From: an uncultured Oscillospiraceae bacterium
GTDB taxonomy: Bacteria; Bacillota; Clostridia; Oscillospirales; Oscillospiraceae
Reading direction: 5' to 3'
Length of the DNA stretch: 44,935 nucleotides
Assembly: GCA_944387035.1 (NCBI GenBank)
Contig: CALXDJ010000016.1
Coordinates: forward strand, 1 to 44,935
Shown: positions 14,948 to 22,695 of the stretch, in pieces
How the letters are laid out: the number at the start of each line of letters is the position of its first letter
Numbering within the stretch: position 1 is the first letter of the stretch
Translations under genes and position numbers: made by a program
Notes under the pieces: model-generated
Told to the model about the DNA's origin: nothing
The model's database searches: none
Seen by the model: the letters and a program-made list of their open reading frames with translations, nothing else

Positions 14948-16143
14948 GCGTTCTGGAAACCTTCCAACTGGCAATCAAAAACATCCTCAGCAGCAAAATG
15001 CGGACCTTCCTCACCATGCTGGGCATCATCATCGGCGTGTGCGCCGTGATTGTGATTGTGGGCCTGGGCAACGGCATGCAGGGCTATATCGAAGACAGCT
15101 TTGCCGATATGGGCACCGATTCCCTGACGGTCATGATTATGGGCCGGGGCTCCTCCCGCAGCGTCAGTGAAGAGGATATGTATGAGCTGGCGGAGGAAAA
15201 CAGCGAGTATCTCAAGCAGATCTCCCCTACGGTCACCATGATGGGCAGTGTGAAAATCGGCAGAGATACGCTGACCGCCACCTCCATCACCGGAATCAGC
15301 GAGGACTACTTCTCCATGAAGGGCTATGAGGTGGTTCAGGGCCGGGGCCTGCAGTACATGGACATGACGGACCGAAAGAAGGTCTGCGTGGTGGGCCAGT
15401 ACCTGAACATGGCCTATTTCGGCGGCAACGCCGTGGGGCAGACCCTGAAGATCAACGGCAATACCTTTACCATTGTGGGCGTCATGGCACAGGAAGGCTC
15501 GGAACTGGAAGAGGGCGGGACGGATGACTGCGTCTTTGTCCCCTACTCCACCGCGGCCCGCCTGAGCTATACCGGCACCATCTCCAGCTACACCATCACG
15601 GTGCAGAATACCGATCAGATCTCCGAGGCCAAGGCCGTGGTGGAGCAGAAGCTCTATCAGGTCTTCTCCGATGATGACGCCTATACGGTGACCAGTATGG
15701 CGGAGCTGGTGGAGGAGATGAACAGCATGGTCAACATGATCATCTACATCCTGGCCGGCATTGCCGCCATCTCCCTGGTGGTGGGCGGCATCGGCATTAT
15801 GAATATCATGCTGGTGTCCGTGACGGAGCGGACCCGGGAAATCGGTATCCGCAAGGCTCTGGGCGCCAAGGAAAGCGCCATCATGCGCCAGTTCGTCATC
15901 GAGGCGGCCACCACCTCCTCTCTGGGCGGTGTGCTGGGAATCCTGCTGGGCTATGGACTTTCGGCCCTGGCGACTTCGGTCATCGCCAATGTCATGCCCG
16001 ATACGCCCATTACCGTCAGCCCCAGTTTGTTGGCGGTGGTCGTGGCCTTCGGCGTGTCCACCGGCATCGGTGTGGTGTTCGGGTATCTGCCTGCCAAAAA
16101 GGCGGCCAATCTCAACCCCATCGACGCATTGCGTTACGACTGA
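14944..16143 (+). CDS. MacB-type ABC transporter permease
   Basis: A 399-residue permease with a GTG start. Topology is one N-terminal helix (about 21-43, MLGIIIGVCAVIVIVGLG), a large extracellular MacB-core domain (about 50-270) and three C-terminal FtsX-domain helices (about 275-300, 325-350 and 360-380). GIGIMNIMLVSVTERTREIG and IRKALGA are the conserved FtsX-domain motif that couples to the ATPase. Together with the adaptor and ATPase it forms a tripartite-like exporter, here without an outer membrane; the cargo cannot be told from sequence. Confidence 0.93.
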   Translation: MSVLETFQLAIKNILSSKMRTFLTMLGIIIGVCAVIVIVGLGNGMQGYIEDSFADMGTDSLTVMIMGRGSSRSVSEEDMYELAEENSEYLKQISPTVTMMGSVKIGRDTLTATSITGISEDYFSMKGYEVVQGRGLQYMDMTDRKKVCVVGQYLNMAYFGGNAVGQTLKINGNTFTIVGVMAQEGSELEEGGTDDCVFVPYSTAARLSYTGTISSYTITVQNTDQISEAKAVVEQKLYQVFSDDDAYTVTSMAELVEEMNSMVNMIIYILAGIAAISLVVGGIGIMNIMLVSVTERTREIGIRKALGAKESAIMRQFVIEAATTSSLGGVLGILLGYGLSALATSVIANVMPDTPITVSPSLLAVVVAFGVSTGIGVVFGYLPAKKAANLNPIDALRYD

Positions 16144-16150
16144 CGGCAAG

Positions 16151-16254
16151 ACCGGATTCCCCCTTCTCCCGGCAGTCCCTGCCGGGAGATCCGGTCCGCC
16201 TGGTCCTATTAAAATCCCCCCGCACCGCGGTAAGCGGTGCGGGGGGATGCTTTT
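16151..16254. terminator. Two hairpins between the exporter operon and nfo
   Basis: The first is nested: ACCGGAT/ATCCGGT (16151-16157 with 16189-16195) enclosing CTCCCGGCA/TGCCGGGAG. The second is a perfect 15-bp stem ATCCCCCCGCACCGC / GCGGTGCGGGGGGAT (16214-16228 with 16234-16248) with GCTTTT on the plus side and TTTTAAT on the minus side, a bidirectional terminator for the convergent genes. Confidence 0.85.
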
Positions 16255-16258
16255 CTGT

Positions 16259-17098
16259 TTATACGGTCTCTTCTGCCAGACGGCGCAGCAGAGCGATCTC
16301 CTGGGCATAGCCGGGCAGTTCATTGGGCGTCTCCAGACAAAAGGGCAGATGCCGCAGCGCCGGATGGCGTACCACCCGGGCCAGGGCCTGCGTACCGATG
16401 GCCCCTTCCCCGATCCGGGCATGCCGGTCCTTCCGGCTGCCCAGGGGATTGCAGCTGTCGTTGAGATGGATCGCCCGCAGGCGGTCCAGGCCGATCACCC
16501 GGTCAAATTCCTCCAGCACGCCGTCCAGGTTGCCGGCCAGATCATAGCCGGCGTCCCAGACGTGGCAGGTATCCAGACAGACCCCTACCTTTTCGCGCAG
16601 CTCCACCTGATCCAAAATGGCCTTCAGTTCTTCAAAGCGGCCGCCGACCTCACTGCCCTTCCCTGCCATGGTCTCCAGCAAAACGGTGGTGGTCTGTTCC
16701 GGCCGCAAAACGGCGTTGAGGGCCTGGGCGATCCACGCCGCACCGGCTTCCGGCCCCTGCCCCACATGGCTGCCGGGATGGAGGTTATAGAGCTGGCCGG
16801 GCAGATGCTCCATGCGGCTCAAATCATCGGCCAGCGTTTCCCAGGCAAAGGTGCGGCGATCCTCCACGGCGGCACACAGATTCAACGTGTACGGCGCGTG
16901 GGCGATGATGGGGGCAAAGGCGTGACTTTGCAGCAGTGCCGTCAGGGCGGCGGCGTCCGCTTCGTCCAGAGGTTTGGCACGGCTGCCCCGGGGGTTGCGG
17001 GTAAAGAACTGAAAGGTATTTGCCCCCAGGTCCAGAGCCTGGCGCCCCATGGCGGCCAGGCCCCGGGAGGAGGATAGATGACATCCGATGTACAGCAT
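16259..17098 (-). CDS. nfo: Endonuclease IV (AP endonuclease)
   Basis: A 279-residue Nfo of usual length, a TIM-barrel enzyme with three zinc ions that cuts the DNA backbone at abasic sites in base-excision repair. Visible motifs are [10 protein letters not shown] at the N-terminus, [57 protein letters not shown] and [23 protein letters not shown], which supply the metal-binding His/Asp/Glu set. The start codon follows AGGAGG on the minus strand (GGAGGCCGCTC). It is probably a single-gene unit. Confidence 0.95.
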   Translation of the reverse strand: MLYIGCHLSSSRGLAAMGRQALDLGANTFQFFTRNPRGSRAKPLDEADAAALTALLQSHAFAPIIAHAPYTLNLCAAVEDRRTFAWETLADDLSRMEHLPGQLYNLHPGSHVGQGPEAGAAWIAQALNAVLRPEQTTTVLLETMAGKGSEVGGRFEELKAILDQVELREKVGVCLDTCHVWDAGYDLAGNLDGVLEEFDRVIGLDRLRAIHLNDSCNPLGSRKDRHARIGEGAIGTQALARVVRHPALRHLPFCLETPNELPGYAQEIALLRRLAEETV

Positions 17099-17171
17099 GA
17101 GCGGCCTCCTGTAAGAAATATGAAGATATCATATCACATTTGAGCGCCGCCGTCTTTTGTAAATGCAACCG

Positions 17172-17336
17172 TTACACCTGGGCGGGAGGATCAGATCTTG
17201 GCTCCTCCTGCTCCAAAAACAGTTCTTCCGCCCTTTGTTGGGCACTCATCAACTCAGCGAGCAGCGTACGCAATGTTACTTCCGCGTCGGAGATCGCGTT
17301 AAACAAGCACAGGTATTCCTTGGGGATTTGTTCCAT
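17172..17336 (-). CDS. Small hypothetical protein (54 aa)
   Basis: The frame starts MEQIPKEYLCLFNAIS and ends in an acidic, Glu-rich tail. It is predicted to be mostly helical (TLRTLLAELMSAQQRAEELFLEQE) and amphipathic. GAAAGGAC precedes the chosen ATG at 17336 on the minus strand; an upstream extension of 28 codons is hydrophobic and has no RBS. The sequence looks like a real protein in composition, but I recognise no family. It lies just upstream of nfo on the same strand. Its function is unknown. Confidence 0.55.
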   Translation of the reverse strand: MEQIPKEYLCLFNAISDAEVTLRTLLAELMSAQQRAEELFLEQEEPRSDPPAQV

Positions 17337-17511
17337 AATGGCCGTCCTTTCTTCGTTGACACAAGATATTGAAGGAACTGAGATCATCATACACAAAACC
17401 ATGAGCGCTTCCTGTCCCATTTTGTCGAAGAGTCCGGAAAATTCCCAAAAAAATCCGAAGGGTGGCGCGCAGAGGGGAATGGATGGGATTTTGGTCTTTT
17501 CCCGGCGGCCC

Positions 17512-17541
17512 TTGCGGAAACGTGTTTCTTTGTGATATCAT
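17512..17541 (+). promoter_or_regulatory. Candidate promoter of the kinase/DUF3842 pair
   Basis: TTGCGG (17512-17517), 18 bases, TATCAT (17536-17541), followed 60 bases later by the gene with RBS AAAAGGAG. Confidence 0.5.
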
Positions 17542-17602
17542 AAACAATACGACGGAATTTTGCCGGAAAGTACCGCAGAGAAAGAGAAAAGGAGTCGTTC
17601 CC

Positions 17603-18676
17603 ATGTCCCAGCCCTTGACCACCACCGAATGCCTGCTGGACCAGTGCCGCCGCTATCCCGCGCTGGAGCCCGAAGATCTCATCAAAGCCCTGCACCAGAG
17701 CGTGTATGGGTGCGGACATCTGGTGGGCGCTGCGGAAGAGGGCATTGGCCGCATTCAGGAGGAAATGGACCGTGCCCGGGAGGATGCGGACGGGATAGAG
17801 CCGCTTGCCGGCGCGTATTGCCGGCTGCCGCTTGCCTGGGCCCGGAAGCTGGGCATGAAGGCGGAGACGGTGTTCGCCTTGTTTGCGTATTCCGCCCGTA
17901 CGCCATCGGGAACGGCGGAGGAGCTGGAAGCGGCGCTGTCCGATATGGAGGCTCTGGCCCGGGCGGGCCGGCTTCCCTGGACGGAGGCGGCCGTGGAGCA
18001 GGCGGTGCAGGCCTACCGGCAGGCGGGCTGTCCGCTTTGCCGCCATACCCCGGCATTTCATCAGGCCTATGAACCGGCGTATCGGGTGATTCGGCGGGAA
18101 TATGCATGGCTGGTGCCGCTTTTGGCGGCCATAGACCAAAAGCGGGATGGGACCAAACGGTGCCTGGTGGCCCTGGAGGGCGGCAGCGCCAGCGGAAAGA
18201 CCACGCTGGCGGCGCTCCTGCAAGACCTGTACGGGTGCAGCGTCTTTCATATGGATGACTTTTTCCTCCGGCCGGAGCAGCGCACGCCGGAGCGGTATGC
18301 CCAGCCCGGCGGCAATGTGGACCGGGAGCGGTTTTGGCAGGAGGTGCTGGAGCCGCTGCGTCAAGGCGCGCAGTCCATTGCCTACCGGCGCTATGATTGC
18401 CGGACGGGGCGGCTTTTGGAACCGGTGGAAATACCGGCTGGCTCCATGGCGGTGGTGGAGGGAGCATACAGTCTGCATCCCGATCTGGCGCCGGCATATG
18501 ATCTGCGGGTCTTTTTGAGCATCGATCCGGCCCTGCAAACGGCACGGATTTTCCGTCGGAACGCTCCGCCCCAGAGGGATCGGTTTTTTGACACCTGGAT
18601 TCCGCTGGAGCAGGCGTATTTTCAATCTCTGGACCCCAAGGGCCAGTGTGACCTGGTATTGGAGGTGGAAGCATGA
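17603..18676 (+). CDS. Two-domain protein: unknown N-terminal domain fused to a uridine-kinase-like P-loop domain
   Basis: A 357-residue protein. Residues about 1-175 form a helical domain I do not recognise, with LIKALHQSVYGCGHLVG and CPLCRHTPAFHQAYEPAYRVI as its most distinctive parts. From about 187 a P-loop kinase domain begins: Walker A GGSASGKT (193-200), the FHMDDFFLRPEQRTPERY segment typical of uridine/pantothenate kinase-like proteins and IEGAYSLHP-type VVEGAYSLHP near the lid. It probably phosphorylates a small hydroxylated substrate, identity unknown. ATG 17603 follows AAAAGGAG. It overlaps the DUF3842 gene by four bases (ATGA). Confidence 0.75.
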   Translation: MSQPLTTTECLLDQCRRYPALEPEDLIKALHQSVYGCGHLVGAAEEGIGRIQEEMDRAREDADGIEPLAGAYCRLPLAWARKLGMKAETVFALFAYSARTPSGTAEELEAALSDMEALARAGRLPWTEAAVEQAVQAYRQAGCPLCRHTPAFHQAYEPAYRVIRREYAWLVPLLAAIDQKRDGTKRCLVALEGGSASGKTTLAALLQDLYGCSVFHMDDFFLRPEQRTPERYAQPGGNVDRERFWQEVLEPLRQGAQSIAYRRYDCRTGRLLEPVEIPAGSMAVVEGAYSLHPDLAPAYDLRVFLSIDPALQTARIFRRNAPPQRDRFFDTWIPLEQAYFQSLDPKGQCDLVLEVEA

Positions 18677-19080
18677 ATGTAGTGGTGATCGATGGGCAGA
18701 GCGGCCGGATGGGGCAGATGTTTATTGAACGGGCCACGGCTGCCAATTTGCCCTGCCAGATCACAGCGGTGGGAACCAATGCCATTGCGACGTCCGCCAT
18801 GCTCAAGGCTGGCGCGGAGGCCGGAGCCACCGGAGAAAACCCGGTGCTGGTGGCCTGCCGGACAGCGGATGTCATTGTCGGCCCCATCGGCATCCTGGCC
18901 GCCGATTCCCTCATGGGGGAGATCACGCCCACCATGGCGGTGGCCATCGGCCGCAGCGACGCCAAGAAGCTGCTGCTGCCGGTGAATCATTGCAACAATC
19001 TGGTGGCAGGTACCCAGGCGCTGTCTCTGTCCCGTCTGATGGATGAGGCGGTGGAGCTGCTGCGGTCTCTGTGTCCGTAA
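18673..19080 (+). CDS. DUF3842 family protein
   Basis: A 135-residue protein starting MNVVVIDGQSGRMGQMFIE, with a Rossmann-like beta-alpha-beta start and a glycine loop (GQSGRMG). VGPIGILAADSLMGEITP, AIGRSDAKKLLLPVNHCNN and LVAG follow, as in the clostridial DUF3842 family. The fold suggests nucleotide or dinucleotide binding; no activity is established. It is translationally coupled to the kinase gene by an ATGA overlap, which suggests a shared process. Confidence 0.82.
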   Translation: MNVVVIDGQSGRMGQMFIERATAANLPCQITAVGTNAIATSAMLKAGAEAGATGENPVLVACRTADVIVGPIGILAADSLMGEITPTMAVAIGRSDAKKLLLPVNHCNNLVAGTQALSLSRLMDEAVELLRSLCP

Positions 19081-19083
19081 TGG

Positions 19084-19111
19084 TCTCCGGCCAAGCTGGA
19101 GAAGTTTTTTT
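19084..19111 (+). terminator. Terminator after the DUF3842 gene
   Basis: Stem TCTCCGGC-CAA-GCTGGAGA (19084-19102, one G-T pair) followed by AG and TTTTTTT. Confidence 0.82.
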
Positions 19112-19192
19112 GCAGACTGTACCCATAATACCCATAATCGCGCCGGCGAAGGCGCGGCTCCCGTTCAAGACGGATCACTAGTTGAAAGGGAG
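19110..19192 (+). promoter_or_regulatory. Promoter and RBS-masking leader of the ECF S component gene
   Basis: TTGCAG (19110-19115), 17 bases, CATAAT (19133-19138) is a candidate promoter; CCCATAATA is repeated in tandem around it. Downstream, CTCCC-G-TTCAA (19158-19168) can pair with TTGAA-A-GGGAG (19182-19192), which contains the ribosome binding site of the next gene. A second hairpin CGCGCC/GGCGCG spans 19139-19156. The layout suggests translational control, but no known riboswitch class is recognised. Confidence 0.45.
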
Positions 19193-19200
19193 AATTGACC

Positions 19201-19767
19201 ATGAATCGAGAAGCTGTAATTTCTGCACCTGCCAAAAGCGGCACGGGATGGGCCCGAAATCTGGTGTATGCCGGAGCGGCCCTGGCGTTGTGCCTGGTTT
19301 TGCCCTTCCTGACAGGACAGATTCCCCAAATCGGCAGCGCGCTTTGCCCCATGCATATTCCCGTTTTGCTGGCGGGCTTTTTGTGCGGTCCCTGGTGGGC
19401 TGCGGCGGTGGGAGCAGCGGCTCCCCTGCTGCGCTTCGCTCTGTTTGGGATGCCGCCGCTGTTCCCCACCGGCCTTGCCATGTGCTTTGAGCTGGCTGCC
19501 TATGGCCTTGCCAGCGGCCTGCTCAGCCGGACCCTGCCCCGGACAGCGGCCGGTACCTACGGTTCCCTGGTGGGAGCCATGCTGCTGGGCCGTGTGGTTT
19601 GGGGAGCGGCGCAGACCATTTTGATGGGACTGAGCGGCTCCGCCTTTACCTGGGCAGCATTTCTCTCCGGTGCATTTTTCACTGCTGTTCCCGGAATCAT
19701 TGTGCAGTTGGTATTGATTCCGCCGGTGGTGCTTGCCATGCGCCGGGCCGGTTTCATCCGGAGCTGA
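19201..19767 (+). CDS. ECF transporter S component, substrate unknown
   Basis: A 188-residue protein with about six hydrophobic segments after a short N-terminus. IGSALCPMHIPVLLAGFLCG, APLLRFALFGMPPLFPTGLA and FELAAYGLASGLL match the general PF12822-like ECF S-component pattern with a conserved Met-His in the first loop. S components bind a vitamin or related compound and dock to the shared EcfA-EcfA'-T module, absent here. The sequence does not identify the substrate. ATG 19201 follows AAAGGGAG; a TTG at 19195 is a poorer choice. The leader may mask its RBS. Confidence 0.8.
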   Translation: MNREAVISAPAKSGTGWARNLVYAGAALALCLVLPFLTGQIPQIGSALCPMHIPVLLAGFLCGPWWAAAVGAAAPLLRFALFGMPPLFPTGLAMCFELAAYGLASGLLSRTLPRTAAGTYGSLVGAMLLGRVVWGAAQTILMGLSGSAFTWAAFLSGAFFTAVPGIIVQLVLIPPVVLAMRRAGFIRS

Positions 19768-19780
19768 TTTGACTTGTTTT

Positions 19781-19825
19781 TGCGGCCTGTGTGCAAAATC
19801 TGGCACACAGGCCGCACATTTTTTA
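19781..19825 (+). terminator. Terminator after the S component gene
   Basis: A 14-bp perfect stem TGCGGCCTGTGTGC / GCACACAGGCCGCA (19781-19794 with 19803-19816), followed by CATTTTTTAAT. Confidence 0.92.
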
Positions 19826-19837
19826 ATAAAACGGTTC

Positions 19838-19867
19838 TTGACGAAACTAGATTTTGTGCGGTATTTT
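19838..19867 (+). promoter_or_regulatory. Candidate promoter of the TetR-type gene
   Basis: TTGACG (19838-19843), 18 bases, TATTTT (19862-19867). It lies about 100 bases before the ATG; the transcript would have a GC-rich leader with CCGCCGGG / CCGGCGGG complementarity at 19890-19910. Confidence 0.5.
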
Positions 19868-19968
19868 AATAGAGTATAGAATTTTTCCGCCGGGCATTTT
19901 TCCGGCGGGGGATTTGCGGTAAAAACGAGCGGCCCGAAAGGCCGTCCCATAAGGAAGGAGAGACTGCC

Positions 19969-20553
19969 ATGCCCGCAGACGCTGCGGAGAACCGTACGAA
20001 ACAACGACTCAGCCGTGCTTTGAAGGAACTCCTGCGGAAAAAACCACTGGATCAAATCCGGGTGCGGGAGCTGACGGAGCTGTGCGGCTTACGGCGGCAG
20101 TCCTTCTATTATCATTTTAAAGATGTCTATGACCTGTTTGATTGGTCGGTGCGTCAGGAGCGGGAACTGCTTTTGCGGCGTCAGGATGAGTTTTTGACCT
20201 TTCAGGGAGCGGTGTGGGACTTGCTGGACTACACAGCAGAAAATCGCCCGTACTATGTTGCTTTTTGGAAGCATCAGGGCCATCAGGGCCTGCGGCATAT
20301 CCTGGGAGATGCGGTGGAGGGCCTCTCCGCCAAAACTATGGCGTACTACTGTGTGCGGGGCGGAGCAAAGCTGGAGGAACGGGAGACCCAGATCCGCCTG
20401 CAGTGCGGAGCCTCCATCCTGCTGGCTCTGCTGGAAGCGTGGATTTGTGAGGATTTGGATCAGTCCCCGGAGACCATCAGTGCCACCCTGGAGGAGTGGG
20501 CGCAGCAGGCGGCCTTGGGAGCGGCCTGGGAGCGGATGGAACAAAACGGATAA
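19969..20553 (+). CDS. TetR/AcrR family transcriptional regulator
   Basis: A 194-residue regulator. The N-terminal HTH reads RLSRALKELLRKKPLDQIRVRELTELCGLRRQSFYYHFKDVYDLF (given here as a region, about residues 13-58), with the recognition-helix hallmark QSFYYHFKD. The C-terminal domain resembles the helical ligand domain found with DhaS-like clostridial regulators. The target and ligand are unknown; no divergent partner gene is present. ATG 19969 follows AAGGAAGGAG. It may control the neighbouring S component or itself, which is only inference. Confidence 0.85.
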   Translation: MPADAAENRTKQRLSRALKELLRKKPLDQIRVRELTELCGLRRQSFYYHFKDVYDLFDWSVRQERELLLRRQDEFLTFQGAVWDLLDYTAENRPYYVAFWKHQGHQGLRHILGDAVEGLSAKTMAYYCVRGGAKLEERETQIRLQCGASILLALLEAWICEDLDQSPETISATLEEWAQQAALGAAWERMEQNG

Positions 20554-20711
20554 ACTGGATATTTTTGGCGGGAGACGAATGGACGGGCCCATTGGTTTCC
20601 TGCCTTCTTTTTACATTTTAAAAAGAAGTGTCCAAAAATAGACGTTTTTATGAAAAATGACTGTTTTGAGGGTACCATGCGCATGTTAACATTACAAATA
20701 GGAGTGATGTT

Positions 20712-21038
20712 GTGAAAAAGGTGCATTACGCGGTGATTTTGCAGAGCCAGTTGGGCCCCCGGTCAGGAGAGATTTTCCTGCAGGAGGAGCGTGGAGTGGT
20801 GTCTGGTCATTTTGCACTGCTGGGGGTACGCAATGGCTTTTCGGGCAGTGTGCTGGAAACAGGAAAATATCTCATATCGGGATCTCTGCGCACCCGGGCG
20901 ATTCAGGAGCCCTATGACGCCATATTGACCGTGGAGGAAGGACGGCTGTATGGCGGACTCATCACCCGGCATGGCTGCTGGGAAGTGACCGGTGTGCTGT
21001 CCGGGGAATCCGGGCATCCGGCGGAGTCGGAACTGTGA
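20712..21038 (+). CDS. Hypothetical protein (108 aa), beta-rich
   Basis: A GTG-start ORF with GGAGTG 6-11 bases upstream. The protein begins MKKVHYAVILQSQLGPRSG and shows alternating hydrophobic/polar stretches suggesting a small beta-sandwich (ISGSLRTRAIQEPYDAIL, YGGLITRHGCWEV). No signal peptide or membrane segment. I recognise no family. The 158-base region before it holds a palindrome TTCTTTTTA/TAAAAAGAA (20608-20630) and CATGCGCATG (20676-20685); no clear promoter is seen. It may belong with the integrase-like gene that follows 75 bases later. Confidence 0.6.
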   Translation: MKKVHYAVILQSQLGPRSGEIFLQEERGVVSGHFALLGVRNGFSGSVLETGKYLISGSLRTRAIQEPYDAILTVEEGRLYGGLITRHGCWEVTGVLSGESGHPAESEL

Positions 21039-21143
21039 GCATGCAGGAAATTGTGTAGAGAAGTTTCGTTGTTTGCGAGCAAGGTATAACGTTTGGAAGA
21101 ATGGTTTGGATGAATGGCAAACAGGATGGAAAGGAGTAAGACG

Positions 21144-22406
21144 GTGCGGGAGTATGTGGTAAACCGGCCGGATGCAGGGGCGATGCGGACCCTTTTGGAG
21201 CGGGAATCCGATCCGGAGGGGGTGATTGTGCGGCTTGCTTGGTTGGCGGGGCTATCCCGGGATGAGATTGCCGCGCTGTGTTGGGAACAGGTCTCCTTTA
21301 TGGATGAGCGGCTGGAACTGCCGGATCGGACCATTCCCATGACAGAACAACTGCGCGGATACTTGTGGCGTCTTTATCAGAACCGGAAAAGTGAGAGCCC
21401 CTATGTGGTGGTTTCTGAACGGTATGGAGATCGGATGCAGCCCGAGTCCATTTCCCGGCTGGCCCGGCAGGCGCTGGACCGGAGCGGTCAAAAAGACGTG
21501 CGGCTGATGGACCTGCGTCATGACTGGATCATTCACCAGCTGGAGACGGAGGACTGGCCCACGGTGGCGCGGCTGAGCGGCGTGGAGGTTCCGGCACTGC
21601 AGGCGCGGTTTTCCAGATTTGTGACCCGGGAAAAGCCGCAGAGCAAGCCTGCGGATGAAGGCCGGGTGGATGAATTTAAATTGTGGAAGGTGCTCCAGGC
21701 GGAGAAGCGCTCACCGGCAGGGCTGGCCCTGTGGCTGGCGTGGCAGATGGGCCTGCAGGCCCGGGAGATTGCGGCGCTGACCTGGGAACAGGTGGATTTT
21801 GAGGCAGGCGTCATCCGGCTGGAGCAGCGGGAAGAGCCGCTGACCAACGCGGTGCGCCGGCTTTTGTGGGAGGAACGGGACAGCCGCCCGCCCCAGGCGG
21901 ACCCGCACGTTCTGCTGACGGAGCAATCTCACAAGCCGCTGGATCTGCCCCGGCTGTCCCGGCTGACCCGGGCGGCTCTGATTCGGGGCGGTCTGGAGCA
22001 TGTGCACTTGATGGACCTGCGGCGGGATGAGCGCCGCCAAAGCGGAGACACAGCATTGCTGGAGCGGGCCGCTCACGGAGCAGTTTCCCGCGGCGAGGCC
22101 ATGGAACTGCTGGGCTTGTCCCGGACCGCGGCGTATGCCCGGCTGCGCCGCCTGACCGAAGAGCACCGGCTGATCCGGATCGGCGGGAAATATTATCTGC
22201 CCGGTACCGTGGTGCCGCCGGAAGAACAGCCCACAGCCGTACAGAACTATCTGGAGCAGGCGGGCTTTGCGTACCGGCAGGAAATTGCCCGGCTGCTGCA
22301 TGTGCAGCCCAAGCAATGCACCTTAATTCTCAAACGGATGGTGACCTCCGGACAGATCGCAAAGCAAGGACAAAAGTATCTGCCTCAGGAGCAAAAGGTG
22401 GAATAA
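21144..22406 (+). CDS. Inactivated tandem integrase-like protein with C-terminal winged-helix domains
   Basis: A 420-residue protein. Residues about 10-170 and 185-310 each resemble the catalytic domain of a tyrosine recombinase: WLAGLSRDEIAALCWEQVSF with LMDLRHDW, then WQMGLQAREIAALTWEQVDF with LMDLRRDE. The active-site residues are largely gone: the first Arg position is Ser or Gln, the late His/Gly-His motif is lost, and the expected nucleophile region reads QARFSRF with Phe for Tyr. The C-terminus (about 310-420) holds two winged-helix-like units (SRGEAMELLGLSRTAAYARL; YRQEIARLLHVQPKQCTLIL). It looks like a DNA-binding protein recruited from a recombinase. GTG 21144 has AAGGAG at 7 bases; ATG 21114 is the alternative. 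Confidence 0.7.
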   Translation: MREYVVNRPDAGAMRTLLERESDPEGVIVRLAWLAGLSRDEIAALCWEQVSFMDERLELPDRTIPMTEQLRGYLWRLYQNRKSESPYVVVSERYGDRMQPESISRLARQALDRSGQKDVRLMDLRHDWIIHQLETEDWPTVARLSGVEVPALQARFSRFVTREKPQSKPADEGRVDEFKLWKVLQAEKRSPAGLALWLAWQMGLQAREIAALTWEQVDFEAGVIRLEQREEPLTNAVRRLLWEERDSRPPQADPHVLLTEQSHKPLDLPRLSRLTRAALIRGGLEHVHLMDLRRDERRQSGDTALLERAAHGAVSRGEAMELLGLSRTAAYARLRRLTEEHRLIRIGGKYYLPGTVVPPEEQPTAVQNYLEQAGFAYRQEIARLLHVQPKQCTLILKRMVTSGQIAKQGQKYLPQEQKVE

Positions 22407-22413
22407 CCTACAT

Positions 22414-22446
22414 AAAAGCACCGCCGGAATTTGGCGGTGCTTTTTG
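22414..22446 (+). terminator. Terminator after the integrase-like gene
   Basis: AAAAGCACCGCC / GGCGGTGCTTTT (22414-22425 with 22433-22444), loop GGAATTT, then T-rich sequence. Confidence 0.9.
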
Positions 22447-22494
22447 CTTCAAAATCCCAATGTTACCTTTTGCGTACAAATAAAGATGCTAAAA

Positions 22495-22690
22495 TTGACG
22501 CCGATTTTCAGTTATGTTAAAAGGCCGCCCAAACCATTGCAATTCCTTAGGATTTATCGTAGATTAACCTTGCAAAAGCGCCGGGCGCTTCCCTGTCGGC
22601 CCGGACAACGGGGTTGGCTAGCCCCCGATACCGTCATTCGGGACGGCGTGGAAGGACGGCGCAATTGCAATATTCTATAAGGAGGAAACA
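22495..22690 (+). promoter_or_regulatory. Promoter region and structured leader of the SLH protein gene
   Basis: Two weak promoter candidates: TTGACG-17-TAAAAG (22495-22523) and TTGCAA-17-TAGATT (22537-22565). The transcript would carry a leader of over 100 bases with hairpins CCGGGC/GCCCGG (22581-22604) and CCGTC/GACGG (22631-22646) before the strong RBS AAGGAGG. Long structured leaders are common on abundant surface-protein mRNAs and may stabilise them. Confidence 0.5.
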
Positions 22691-22695
22691 TCCCC

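Noticed and set aside
21144-22406. Functional phage or transposon integrase marking a mobile element
   Set aside because: Catalytic residues are missing in both integrase-like halves, and no att repeats, phage genes or tRNA insertion site lie around it.
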